DNA of 64,000 nucleotides from Frankia sp. AiPa1 (GTDB taxonomy: Bacteria > Actinomycetota > Actinomycetes > Frankiales > Frankiaceae), in NCBI RefSeq assembly GCF_023243075.1, contig NZ_JALKFZ020000141.1, positions 62,001-126,000 on the forward strand. The letters run 5' to 3'. Of the stretch, positions 1 through 8,850 are shown one piece after another. The notes beneath the pieces are model-generated. The model made no database searches, was not told the origin of the DNA, and worked only from the letters and a program-made list of their open reading frames with translations. A program made the position numbers and the translations under genes. Each line of letters begins with the position of its first letter. The first letter of the stretch is position 1.

Positions 1-306
1 CGAGCAGCCACGGTAGCGGGATGCACGGTCACGGCGGTCGCTGACCCTGGGCGGGGCGACGGCGACAGCGGTCGATCTCACCGCGCCGACGATGGCACTG
101 GGCCGGTCTACCGCCTACCCGAGCCGGATTCCGCCCATGAGGTCGCCATGACCTTGCCGACCTGTTCGGCTAGCGCCCGGGACCGGTCGGACTACTGTCC
201 ATGCGCTCATCCAGATGACCGGCCCCCGCCGAGGCCAGCGGCCACCTGATCCCACCAGAGGCGCCCAGACCCACGGATCGTCACCATCCGCACTCGACGG
301 CAAAGC

Positions 307-380
307 AAGATCCGGCTATCCATGTCGCTGTGGGGGGCAATTCGGACACGAACGCCCCCACAACGACCTGTTTGGATCTT
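307..380 (-). repeat. 74-bp palindromic dispersed element, copy 1
   Basis: This is an imperfect long palindrome bounded by AAGATCC (307-313) and GGATCTT (374-380), with inner complementary blocks GTGGGGG and CCCCCAC. Read on the minus strand it matches 51837-51910 at 61 of 74 positions, so the two copies lie in opposite orientation. The central loop sequence TTCGTGTCCGA is identical in both copies, and many differences fall in unpaired positions. It could be a MITE-like element, a structured RNA or a bidirectional terminator. Nothing here distinguishes these. Confidence 0.8.
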
Positions 381-500
381 CGACCGGTCCGGCTCCGCGT
401 ATTCCGTTGCGGAACGTGACTCCGGCCGTCTGGTGGCGGCACGCCGACCCCGAATCGGCCAGCGGGTCCGGGGCGGCGGCAGGACCGGCCGGCCGGCGAG

Positions 501-590
501 CTCCGCTGCGGCCACAGACTCCACTGCGGCCACAGACTCCACTGCGGCCACAGACTCCGCTCCGGCCACAGACTCCGTTCCGGCCACAGA
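501..590 (+). repeat. 18-bp tandem repeat, five units
   Basis: Five head-to-tail copies of an 18-bp unit of the form CTCCxxTxCGGCCACAGA fill 501-590, with decayed copies to about 640. The period is a multiple of three, so the frame through it reads a repeated PLRPQT-like peptide. The stretch lies before the carbonic anhydrase start, so it is probably untranslated. Confidence 0.85.
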
Positions 591-724
591 CTGCCGCCGC
601 AGCCACCGAACCCACTGCGGCCACGGACTCCGCGCCCACAGGTCCGGCCCGCCGTCCGCCTGGTCTCGAGGAGGTGGGCGCGGGAGCAGCACCCGACATG
701 TTCAGCCGACCCCTGGAGGCCCAG

Positions 725-1216
725 ATGACCAGCACCGACGCTCTGCTCACCAACGCCGTGCGCTACGCCCAGGCATTCACCGCCGGCGGACTTCCCCTGC
801 CCCCGAAGCTTGGCGTCGCGGTCGTGGCCTGCATGGATGCCCGAGTCAACGTCTATGGCCTGCTCGGCCTGACCGAAGGCGACGCGCATGTGATCCGCAA
901 TGCGGGCGGCGCGGTGACGGACGACGAGATCCGCTCCCTGGCGATCAGCCAGCGGCTGCTCGGCACCCGGGAGATCATCCTGATCCACCATACGGACTGC
1001 GGCATGCTCACCTTCACCGACGAGCAGTTCAAGGCACAGATCGCCGCGGAGACCGGGATCCGCCCGCCCTGGGCGGTCGAGACGTTCACCGATCTCGAGG
1101 ATGACGTCCGGCAGTCGATCGCGCGCATCACCTCCAGCCCCTTCATCCCGCACCGCGACTCGGTCCGCGGCTTCGTGTACTCGGTCGAGCGGGGCGAGCT
1201 CACCGAGGTCCAGTAA
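725..1216 (+). CDS. Beta-carbonic anhydrase (small, Rv1284-like)
   Basis: The 163-residue product is a beta-class carbonic anhydrase, a zinc enzyme interconverting CO2 and bicarbonate in the cytoplasm. The zinc and catalytic residues are visible: Cys36 and Asp38 in ACMDAR, then His89 and Cys92 in HHTDCG. The length and the motif positions agree with the short mycobacterial type represented by Rv1284. I chose the ATG at 725 because GGAGG lies at 715-719 with a 5-base spacer. An in-frame ATG at 698 has a poorer ribosome site and would only add a few residues. The long open frame further upstream is a repeat artefact. The gene stands alone, with a methyltransferase gene about 80 bases downstream on the same strand. 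Confidence 0.9.
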   Translation: MTSTDALLTNAVRYAQAFTAGGLPLPPKLGVAVVACMDARVNVYGLLGLTEGDAHVIRNAGGAVTDDEIRSLAISQRLLGTREIILIHHTDCGMLTFTDEQFKAQIAAETGIRPPWAVETFTDLEDDVRQSIARITSSPFIPHRDSVRGFVYSVERGELTEVQ

Positions 1217-1293
1217 CTCGCCCCCGTTACCCCCCAGCCGGCGACATGGACACATCCGCCCTTCGACGAGGTCGTCCGCCGAGGGGATACCGC

Positions 1294-2001
1294 ATGCCCT
1301 ACATTGGTCCAATGAGTGAGACAAGCATCTCATATTCTGAGACGCCTATCTGGGATCCGGCGACCTACGACGCGCAGCGGCGGCGGCTCGTACCCTCCTT
1401 CGACCTGCTCTACGGCACGGTCGGCGACCTGGTGGCGAGGACCGATGTGCCGAGTCCGACCGTGCTTGACCTCGGCTGTGGTACCGGTCTGCTGGGCGCG
1501 GCAGTGCTGAGTGCTGTGCCCGCCGCGCGGCTGCACCTGTTCGACGGCGCGGCGGCCATGCTGGAGCGCGCGCGGGCACGGCTGTCCGCCGAGAGCGTCA
1601 CGGCGGCGACCGTCGCGGACCTGACCGGTGCGCTGCCGGCCGGGCCGTTCGACGCGGTCGTCTCCGGCCTGGCGATCCATCACCTCGATGATCCGGGGAA
1701 ACAGGACCTGTTCGCCCGGATCGCCGGCGTACTGCGTCCAGGTGGGCTGTTCGTCAACCTCGAGCAGGTGGACGGGCCCAGCCCGACGCTGACCCGCCTC
1801 TACGCGGACATGCACGAGCGCCACGCCCGCTCGTCGGGGTCGGACGATGCCGAGTGGCAGGCGGCGCTGGGCCGGATGGCCTTCGACCGGTGCGCCTCCC
1901 TGGCCGACCAGCTCGGTTGGCTCACCGACGCCGGATTCGCCCCGGTGGACTGCATCGTGCGTGACGGTCGGTTCGCCGTCTACGCCGGCTGGCGGGCCTG
2001 A
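1294..2001 (+). CDS. Class I SAM-dependent methyltransferase
   Basis: This 235-residue protein has the Rossmann-type SAM-binding fold. Motif I is LDLGCGTG at residues 58-65, followed by an acidic strand end (HLFDGA), and the later block VLRPGGLFVNLEQV is typical of the methyltransferase 11/12/25 families. The substrate cannot be read from the sequence. The ATG at 1294 is favoured because GAGGGG lies seven bases upstream. A second in-frame ATG at 1312 is possible and would remove only MPYIGP. The gene is co-directional with the carbonic anhydrase but not obviously functionally linked to it. It converges on the peptidoglycan amidase gene, with 36 bases between the stops. Confidence 0.8.
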   Translation: MPYIGPMSETSISYSETPIWDPATYDAQRRRLVPSFDLLYGTVGDLVARTDVPSPTVLDLGCGTGLLGAAVLSAVPAARLHLFDGAAAMLERARARLSAESVTAATVADLTGALPAGPFDAVVSGLAIHHLDDPGKQDLFARIAGVLRPGGLFVNLEQVDGPSPTLTRLYADMHERHARSSGSDDAEWQAALGRMAFDRCASLADQLGWLTDAGFAPVDCIVRDGRFAVYAGWRA

Positions 2002-2037
2002 CCAGGGTCCTGACCCGGGCCCGGCATGCGGGGCGCG

Positions 2038-3072
2038 TCACAGGACGCCCAGGATGGCGCCGACATCGCGCCGAAGGCCGGGCAGCATCGCGTACAGCGG
2101 GCCACCGGGGCAGGTGGTGGTCATCCAGTCCCGGTGACCGCTGATCGCGGGAACCCGACAGTGTGCGCCGCCGACCGGGTCCACGTACCGGACCGTGCCG
2201 GCCGGGTCGAGTCGGTGCGCGCCGATGAGTACGAGCAGTACCAGGGCGAGGGAGCGGCACGCGGCCGGCGTGGGCGCCCGGGTGGTGAAGTCGCCCATCA
2301 TGGCCACGCCGAGGTTTCCGGCGTTGTGGCCGCCGACGTGCGCGCCGGTCACCACCCGGCCGTCCAGGCTGTGCGCGGGGATCTCGTCGTCGCCCGACCA
2401 TCGCCCTTCGTATACGGCGCCGGCGTTGTCGATAAGCAGGTGGTAGCCGACATCCGCCCAGCCGCGGACCTTCGTATGCAGCCGGTAGACCTCGCGCACC
2501 GCCGCGGTGGGATCGGCGTCGTCCACCGGGAGGTCGGTGTGGTGAACGGTGACGGCCTGCGCGGGGTGGTAGGTCATCGGCCAAGGCCGGCCGGTCGACG
2601 GATTGATCCGCCAGGACTCGTCGGCGCCCCAGGCGGCCCTGCGCACGTAGCGCACGCCCAGCAACGGCAGCGGCTCCGCCGCCGGAGACCTCTGCCGGAC
2701 GGGCACGCCGGCGATCGACTGGTCCACACCCGCGCTGCCCGCCACGCCGCTACCGGTTGCCTCGCCGCTGCCGGCCGGTACGCCCCCCGCCTGGAATCCC
2801 GCCGAACGGCCTCCCCCGGACTGGGCTCCCGCGGACCGGGCTCGGGCGGCCTGGGCCGCTCCGGTCCAGGTCCCCGCGGGCGAGAGTGGGAGCCCGCCAC
2901 CGGGTGGCAGCGGCGGGCCCGGGACAGGGGACGCCCACACCCGGGTGGGCGTCAGCGTCAGGGCGCCGGCGAGCGTTCCGCCGGCACCGGCCAGGCTCAG
3001 CGCGGTCCGGCGGGTCAGAGCGGTCCGGCGGGTCAGGGCAGTCCGGGATGGACGGACAGACGGGTCGGCCAC
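2038..3072 (-). CDS. Tat-exported peptidoglycan amidase (PGRP/Amidase_2)
   Basis: The 344-residue protein is a probable N-acetylmuramoyl-L-alanine amidase of the peptidoglycan-recognition family, acting on cell-wall peptides outside the membrane. Zinc-ligand motifs are present: VHHTD (176-180), GHRD (312-315) and the Cys in TTTCPG (near 321). The N-terminus has twin-arginine motifs followed by a hydrophobic stretch, so Tat export is likely. An exact 18-bp duplication (3002-3037) has doubled the RRTAL motif, giving two twin-arginine sites. A low-complexity Gly/Ala/Pro linker of about 90 residues joins the signal to the amidase domain. The start is GTG at 3072, with GGAGG seven bases upstream. 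Confidence 0.88.
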   Translation of the reverse strand: MADPSVRPSRTALTRRTALTRRTALSLAGAGGTLAGALTLTPTRVWASPVPGPPLPPGGGLPLSPAGTWTGAAQAARARSAGAQSGGGRSAGFQAGGVPAGSGEATGSGVAGSAGVDQSIAGVPVRQRSPAAEPLPLLGVRYVRRAAWGADESWRINPSTGRPWPMTYHPAQAVTVHHTDLPVDDADPTAAVREVYRLHTKVRGWADVGYHLLIDNAGAVYEGRWSGDDEIPAHSLDGRVVTGAHVGGHNAGNLGVAMMGDFTTRAPTPAACRSLALVLLVLIGAHRLDPAGTVRYVDPVGGAHCRVPAISGHRDWMTTTCPGGPLYAMLPGLRRDVGAILGVL

Positions 3073-3127
3073 AGCGCAACCTCCGGGTCGCAGGATGGAA
3101 TGTGGTTACGCTACGTCACCAGCAATC

Positions 3128-6100
3128 TCACCCTGTGTAATGACGCTCGGAGGTCCAGCGGTACGCCTCCGCCTCGATGATCCTGGGCGTGCCGGGGCCG
3201 GGATCCTCGATGACGAATCCCCGGGCCCCCGTCACCGCCGGCGGCGACATGCCCTCACCGTCGTCGTAGCGCTGATAGTAGTGCCACGTCGGGGGGCCGA
3301 CAGGCGATGACGAACCGCCCTGCGGCGAATCCTCGTGCCGCCGCCGGTAGCTGATCTCCGTGGTCATCCGCGCGCCGCGGTCTCGGTGGCCGACCGCCAT
3401 GGGGTCACCGACGGTGACATAGTGGCCGTTGGTCGAGGCCCCGCGCGGCCAGCCATCGAACACCGGCGGGCGTCCTGTCCTGCCGGCCCCGGCGGCAGAT
3501 CCGGCGGCTCCGGCGATCGGCCCGGTATCCGGGCCACGGGCGGAATGCCGGCCGGTGGAGCCGCCCGTGTGCCGGGCAAGCCCACCGGCGATGCCGGCAC
3601 CGATCCCCGCACCTCCGCCCCCGCCCCTGGCGCCAGCGCCACGGCTACCATCACCACCGGCGGTCGATGGGCCTATGCCTATGCCGCCGGACCGCGTCCT
3701 GCTGCTGGCGGCAAGGCCCGTGGGGGCGGCGCCGAAGCGGCGCGAGTCCATCCCGTCCGGCCCGTGGGCCGCGCCGCCAACCGCGCCGGCCGGCAGGCCG
3801 TAGGGGGCTCGCCGTCGCGCCCCGCCCCGGGCTCCCCGGCCGGTGGTGATCGGGGTGGTGACCCGATGCGGCCCGGTCATCGGCGCCTGGCCGGCGCCGG
3901 CCGGGTGGCCGCGTGGCTCGTCGGCGTCCTCGCGCAGGCCGAAGCGGTCGTGCAGGCGGCGCAACGGCCCGGGCGCCCACCAGTTGTAGTCACCGGCCAA
4001 CGCCATGAACGCCGGCACGAGGATCGCCCGCACGACCGTGACGTCCAGGGTGATCGCGATGGTCAGTCCCACCCCGACTAGTTTGATCATGCTGATGTGC
4101 GACGTGGACAGGGCGACCATCACCACGACCAGGGCCAGGGCGACGCTGGTGATCAACGGGCCGGTGGCCCCGAGGCCGATCGCCACGGCCTCCGTGTTGT
4201 CCCGCGTGCGCTGGTACTCCTCGCGGATCCGAGCGAGCAGGAAGATCTCGTAGTCCATGCTCAGCCCGAACGCGATGAAGAACATCAGCACGGGACTGGT
4301 CATCTCCAGCGTCCCGGACACCTGGAAGCCGCCGACCAGGCCGCGCAGGTGCCCGTCCTGGAAGATGAACGTCAGCAGGCCGATCGTCGCCAACAGGTTC
4401 AACGAGTTCAGCAGCATCGCCTTGAGCGGGAGCAGCACGCTGCCGGTGAACAGGAACAACAGCACGAACGTGGCAACCATCACCACTGCGAACGCGCCGG
4501 GCAGGCTGTGCAGGATCGTGTGAGAGGTGTCCAGGAAGTGCGGCGCCAGACCGCCCATGAGGATCGCGAACGGCGCGGGTGTCGCCTCGATCCGCCGGAC
4601 GAGCCTCTTGGCCGCCTCCGACGTCGGTGAGCTATCCGTCTGCCACACCGAGAGCCAGGCACCCCCGTGGTCGCCGACGTAGCTCTCCTTGTCGGTCGAC
4701 GGCGGCACGGCCAGCCTGCCGGCCACGAATCTGCCGGTGACCGTGTCGATGGCGGCGACGCCCGGCAACGCCGAGAGCCGCGTGGCGTAGGCCGTCAGTT
4801 TCGCCGCGTTGGTCGGGTCACGGGCATCCAGGCCCGGCACCACGATCGGGATCTGGCACGGCAGGCAGGCCACGAAGTCGGTGCGCATCGCGTCGTTCAC
4901 GACATGGGATTCCGCACCGGCGGGCAGGACGGTGTCGTCCGCGAGCGAGAGGTTGAGGCTGCGCAGCGGCAGCGCGCACAGCAGCAGGACGACCACCGCG
5001 GCGCCGCCGAAGACGATCGGTCTGGCAAGCACCTTGCGCCCCAGGGCCGTCCAGCCCCGGCCGGCTCCGGACATCCCCTCCGCGCCCCCGGCGTGCCGTC
5101 TGCGGGCCTGCCCACGCCGGGCGAAGCAGGAGCGGGCGATCGCCGCCCGGATGTCACCGCGATCGAGCCGGTCACCGAGCACCATCAACGCCGCCGGCAG
5201 CACCAGCAGCGCCGCGACCTCCGACGCGACGACCACGATGGCCCCGGCGAAGGCGAACGAGCGCAGGTAGTCCAACGGGAAGACGAGCGCGGCGGTCAGC
5301 GAGAGGGCGACCGTCATCCCCGAGAAGAAGACCGTGCGGCCGGCGGTCTCCAGGGTGCGCCGCAGGGCGGCTCCGGGGAACAGGCCGCGGGCCTGTTCCT
5401 CCCGGAATCTTCGCAGGATGAACAGGCTGTAGTCGACGGCGAGTCCGAAGCCGAGCGCCGTCGTCAGGTTCACCGAGAACACCGAGATGTCGGTGACGGT
5501 CGCCGTCAGCCGCAGCAGGGCGAGGCTCGACACGACGGCGACCACGCCGACGAGCACCGGCAGCAGGGCCGCCGCGACCGTGCCGAACGCGTAGAGCAGG
5601 ACGAGGAACACCAGCGGCGCCGCGGCCAGCTCGCCACGTTCAAGGTCCGTCCTACTGTGTTCGGTGACATCACGCATGACGGCCGGGGCGCCACCGAACC
5701 TCACCTGCACGCCTGGCCCGCTGTGGGCGTAGGCGTCGTGCAGCTCGTTGAGCCGGTCCTGGATGTGATCCTCGGTGCCGGTCAGCCGGAACACGATGAG
5801 GGCCGAGCGGGTGTCCTTCGAGCGCAGCAGCGGGTTACCCGGGGTGGTCGCGCCCGGCCAGTAGGAGGCGACCGAGGTGACACCCGGCTCGGCGGTGATC
5901 TGCTGGGTGAGCTCCCGTCCCAGCCGGTCCGGCGTCGGGCCGGCGACGCCCTCCGACGAGGTGATGAGGATACCGATGTTCGGCGGCGCGTCCGGGAACT
6001 CCTCGTCGAGCAGCTGCTCGGCTCGGGTTGACGGATCGGACTTGGCGTAGAAGCCGCCGGTGGCCAGCTGGTGGTAGATTCCCGCGTTCCACGGGAGCAG

Positions 6101-6406
6101 GACGACGACGAGGAGGCAGGCGGCGGCCAGCAGGCGTCCACGGTGCAGGACGGCGAGGTCCGCCGCCATGGTGAACATGGAACGCCGAGGCGCGGGCACA
6201 CCCGCCATCGACGCCATCGAGGCCATCACCCGCGGCGGTGCCGAGGCACGGTCGGCCGCGGACGGCATCGGCCGCGCGGGCCGATGTTCCGGTCGCTCGC
6301 CGTCTTCGTCGGGCTCATGCGGCAGCGCCACATACGCCTCCCGACCGGCGGCGCCCCGATCGATCCGGGGTTCGCGTTGCGGCGCCGAATCGGCGAACAA
6401 CGGCAT
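3128..6406 (-). CDS. MMPL/RND family transporter with disordered C-terminal tail
   Basis: At 1092 residues this is a large RND-superfamily exporter of the MMPL type, usually moving lipids or hydrophobic compounds across the inner membrane using the proton gradient. Two homologous membrane halves each carry the family's Asp-Tyr proton-relay motif: GLAVDYSLFILRRFREE in the first half and GLSMDYEIFLLARIREE in the second. About 90 cytosolic residues precede the first membrane helix, with an external loop domain in each half. After the last helix there is a Gly/Pro/Arg-rich tail of roughly 250 residues that looks disordered. The start is ATG at 6406, preceded by AGGGAG. No lipid-synthesis neighbours reveal the substrate. 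Confidence 0.88.
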   Translation of the reverse strand: MPLFADSAPQREPRIDRGAAGREAYVALPHEPDEDGERPEHRPARPMPSAADRASAPPRVMASMASMAGVPAPRRSMFTMAADLAVLHRGRLLAAACLLVVVLLPWNAGIYHQLATGGFYAKSDPSTRAEQLLDEEFPDAPPNIGILITSSEGVAGPTPDRLGRELTQQITAEPGVTSVASYWPGATTPGNPLLRSKDTRSALIVFRLTGTEDHIQDRLNELHDAYAHSGPGVQVRFGGAPAVMRDVTEHSRTDLERGELAAAPLVFLVLLYAFGTVAAALLPVLVGVVAVVSSLALLRLTATVTDISVFSVNLTTALGFGLAVDYSLFILRRFREEQARGLFPGAALRRTLETAGRTVFFSGMTVALSLTAALVFPLDYLRSFAFAGAIVVVASEVAALLVLPAALMVLGDRLDRGDIRAAIARSCFARRGQARRRHAGGAEGMSGAGRGWTALGRKVLARPIVFGGAAVVVLLLCALPLRSLNLSLADDTVLPAGAESHVVNDAMRTDFVACLPCQIPIVVPGLDARDPTNAAKLTAYATRLSALPGVAAIDTVTGRFVAGRLAVPPSTDKESYVGDHGGAWLSVWQTDSSPTSEAAKRLVRRIEATPAPFAILMGGLAPHFLDTSHTILHSLPGAFAVVMVATFVLLFLFTGSVLLPLKAMLLNSLNLLATIGLLTFIFQDGHLRGLVGGFQVSGTLEMTSPVLMFFIAFGLSMDYEIFLLARIREEYQRTRDNTEAVAIGLGATGPLITSVALALVVVMVALSTSHISMIKLVGVGLTIAITLDVTVVRAILVPAFMALAGDYNWWAPGPLRRLHDRFGLREDADEPRGHPAGAGQAPMTGPHRVTTPITTGRGARGGARRRAPYGLPAGAVGGAAHGPDGMDSRRFGAAPTGLAASSRTRSGGIGIGPSTAGGDGSRGAGARGGGGGAGIGAGIAGGLARHTGGSTGRHSARGPDTGPIAGAAGSAAGAGRTGRPPVFDGWPRGASTNGHYVTVGDPMAVGHRDRGARMTTEISYRRRHEDSPQGGSSSPVGPPTWHYYQRYDDGEGMSPPAVTGARGFVIEDPGPGTPRIIEAEAYRWTSERHYTG

Positions 6407-7243
6407 GACGCTCCCTTCGAGCTGCCCCCCGCCTCGTTGGATGTCCCGGTGGACGGTGTAATGGTGACACCGCCGAGATTGCCAGACCGACGGGCCCGCT
6501 CGGTTCGACGTGCAACATCCCGATTCGCCATTCTGACGCTAGACCTGCCCGACCAGCCCCAACCCGAAATACCCCCGTTCGGGGGTGGCGGCAGGTGGCA
6601 TGGGTGGGCCCAGTGACATTCCGTACCCGGAAATCCCGCCGCGGCGGGGACGACGACCGAGGGGGATCGGGCCGTCCGGCGTACCACTGGCGGGAGGGAA
6701 TACCGGCGGCCCGATCTCGAAGGTGGTACGGCAATACCTGGCGCCTGAACATCGTCTGACTGGATCGCCCGGCACCCGCGACACCGGTGCATGCGACGTC
6801 CGGCGACATGGCCGAAATGATGCCGCCGCGGCCCGCCGAACGATGGGATTTGTGCCCGCCCCGGAACGTGCAGAAAGTCAGGCTCGCATCGGGCCGACAT
6901 TTCTGCGATCCAGATGTCGAAGGTCTCGTCGGAATTCCGGCAAATGGCCCGCCACATCATTCCAGAGCTCCCCTGGGAGGCTCGGGAACGCTGCCGGTCC
7001 AGGAACGCCGCGGGTTCCCGGCCGACCACAAGAACATCCCCTCGCCGGCACCGTCCGCGCGGTGCGGCATGGGGGTGACAGCGGGGCCGGTGCGGCGGAG
7101 CGGGTCGCACCGGCCCCGCGCCTGTCTCGCACCAGGCCGGACGTCCACCACCGTACGGTGCCGCTGGCCCTGTTCCGCCGCGCGAACGGCCTCACGATGC
7201 GGTCGCGTTCCGCATCAGTGATCCCGCGCATCATTGTGACCAT

Positions 7244-7293
7244 GCCGGCAGGTCGGGTGACCCGGGGCGCCCCAGGTCACCCGACCTGCCGGC
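7244..7293. repeat. Perfect 19-bp inverted repeat hairpin
   Basis: The arms at 7244-7262 and 7275-7293 are perfectly complementary over 19 bases (left arm starts GCCGGCAGGTCGGGTGACC). The 12-base loop contains GGGGCGCCCC, itself self-complementary, so the stem can continue past one mismatch. No T-run follows on either strand, so a classical intrinsic terminator is not certain. It lies over 500 bases from the nearest supported gene. Confidence 0.85.
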
Positions 7294-7503
7294 GACTGCT
7301 CGTGGTTTCCTCCCGCCCACGCTCGGCCACGGCCATGGTTGCCGGGACCGTCGCGTAGGCAACGGCACGATTGTGCGGAACCGTCCGTCGGCGAACAGGG
7401 TGAGTGAGCAGTGTGCCGGCATCCGTGAGTCACCGACCAGCAGGCCGGCGAGCACCGGATCGGCGAACATCGGGTCGGTCGATGACCTGGACTGTGCGGG
7501 CGG

Positions 7504-7574
7504 GTGGCCGGCGTGACTCGAACCCGCGCGTTCGGGTGTCGGACCTTGCTCGGTCCGGCACCCGAATGCGCGGG
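7504..7574 (-). other. tRNA 3'-end-like remnant joined to a 23-bp hairpin
   Basis: On the minus strand the sequence ends like a tRNA: a T-arm-like GGGTTCGAGTC (complement of 7513-7523) with four of five stem pairs, then an acceptor-like CGGCCAC. No matching D-arm, anticodon arm or 5' acceptor strand is visible. Instead a 23-bp stem with two G-U type pairs occupies 7523-7545 and 7552-7574 with a six-base loop. I read it as a decayed tRNA end, possibly an old attachment site. Confidence 0.4.
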
Positions 7575-7797
7575 GCGCGCCCCGCCGGGCCCCACAACGC
7601 TGTGTTCCCCACGGTCCAGCACCGTCGATATCAGCAGCTGGTCAGATAGTTACTGCTCCGAGAGCGGCCTCTGCGACCACAGCCGGTCGGAAACCAACTG
7701 GTCCCTATGACGGCTGGTTCGGTGACCGCTGATCACGGTCGTGGGAGACGGATCAGCCGGATTCGGCCGATCCCGCACCGTAACGACCGGACCGCTG

Positions 7798-8697
7798 TCA
7801 AGGCAGCATGCCCAGCTGACGGGCCGCGTGCACGGCCGCCGTGCGGTTACGCACACCCAGCTTGCGCATGATGCTGCGCAGATAGGCCTTCACCGTCTCC
7901 GGCGAAACCGTCAACCGTCGGGCCGTCTCGACGTTGGACAGGCCGAGAGCGACCTGCGCCAACACTTCGAGCTCACGCGGCGTGAGCGCGAGCCGGCCAC
8001 CGACCTTCGTATCCTGGTCGAGCAGACCGCGCAGCAGCTCCGACACGCCCCCGATCCGTCCCCGCAGCAGCGGGTCGGCTACGTGTTCGGTGACTTCCTG
8101 CAGTTCCCGGTAGGCCAGGCGCAGGCTTTCCTGCGGCTGACCGGGCGAGCGCGGCAGTGGCACCGCGCCCACTGGGTGTGCGGCGATGGGTGGACGGCGC
8201 CCTGGTGGCGCCGTCGATGACAGCGAATCCCCATGTACGGCAACCGCACCCAGCTCACGTTCCATCAGACGAGCCGTCGCAATGGCCGCCCGAACGGCGG
8301 CCTCGGTGAACGGCACTTCGGTCCGCATGGCTCCATAGAGCACGGCGACGACCGTGCCCCCCATGCTGACCGGTACCGCGAGAATCGCTCCGAACTCGCT
8401 GCCCTCGAACGGCACGGCAGTCGAGCGAAGAACCCTTCTCGTCGCCGCCGAGTCGTTGATGACGACCGGACGGCTGTGCCGCACCACCTGTCCACCGATT
8501 CCCGTACCCGGTGGAACGGAGGCGCCGAGCAGTCCACTCGGCGCTGGTCCGTCCACGTTGGTGACGGTCAATCGGCCAGAATGCGGCGCGACTATTCCAC
8601 CGAATGTGAGATGGGCTCCTGATGAAGCGCGCAGCCGGGCAAGCGCCCGCGGCAGGACCGTCTGCACGCGACTTGGGGCCGACACGTCTACGGTCAC
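7798..8697 (-). CDS. GAF-domain LuxR-family transcription regulator
   Basis: The 299-residue protein has an N-terminal GAF-like sensor region (about residues 15-155), a linker with a helical segment, and a C-terminal LuxR/NarL helix-turn-helix (about 235-290). The HTH is clear from LTPRELEVLAQVALGLSN and then SPETVKAYLRSIMRKLGV. It should bind DNA in response to a small molecule or redox state sensed by the GAF domain, but no ligand can be named and there is no partner histidine kinase beside it. The start is GTG at 8697, with AAGGGGA about six bases upstream. A comparatively AT-rich stretch at 8725-8790 is the likely promoter. Confidence 0.85.
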   Translation of the reverse strand: MTVDVSAPSRVQTVLPRALARLRASSGAHLTFGGIVAPHSGRLTVTNVDGPAPSGLLGASVPPGTGIGGQVVRHSRPVVINDSAATRRVLRSTAVPFEGSEFGAILAVPVSMGGTVVAVLYGAMRTEVPFTEAAVRAAIATARLMERELGAVAVHGDSLSSTAPPGRRPPIAAHPVGAVPLPRSPGQPQESLRLAYRELQEVTEHVADPLLRGRIGGVSELLRGLLDQDTKVGGRLALTPRELEVLAQVALGLSNVETARRLTVSPETVKAYLRSIMRKLGVRNRTAAVHAARQLGMLP

Positions 8698-8850
8698 GAG
8701 CGTCCCCTTCCCCGACCTGGTAAGACCGAGCGAATCGTAGCACCCGTTTTACATTAGCCACAGATAAGTGCACAAACGGCATGCCGGCGAAAGTCGGGCG
8801 AGGGTGTTCTGGAGTTCACGCGTAACGGATCCCACGGGCCCGATTTTCGA

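Larger units (their letters stand above)
1..724. other. Upstream region without a clear gene
   Basis: No convincing gene is visible here. A plus-strand frame reading into the window stops at 42-44 and ends in a Gly/His-rich stretch, so positions 3-44 could be the tail of a gene that begins outside; this is weak. The rest holds a 74-bp palindromic element (307-380) and a tandem repeat (501-590). Long open frames run through 215-724, but they are repeat-driven and lie upstream of the well-supported carbonic anhydrase start. Confidence 0.4.
6407..7797. other. Gene-poor island with hairpins and remnants
   Basis: About 1.4 kb contains no gene I can support. It holds a short perfect hairpin (6571-6586), a very strong hairpin (7244-7293) and a tRNA 3'-end-like segment fused to another strong hairpin (7504-7574). 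On the minus strand a short open frame from 7470 begins with protein-like sequence (FADPVLAGLLVGDSRMPA, then LTLFADGRFRTIVPLP) but soon loses coding character, so it may be a gene remnant. The mixture suggests a decayed mobile or integrated segment. Confidence 0.5.

Noticed and set aside
501-590. Possible CRISPR array
   Set aside because: Units are directly adjacent with no unique spacers, and no cas genes are present; it is a simple tandem repeat.
6585-7358. A 257-codon plus-strand open frame in the gene-poor island
   Set aside because: It spans hairpins, has no recognisable domain and reads as Arg/Pro/Gly-rich shadow sequence.
7504-7595. A complete tRNA gene
   Set aside because: Only the T-arm and 3' acceptor strand are recognisable, with no matching 5' acceptor or anticodon arm, so I list it as a remnant.
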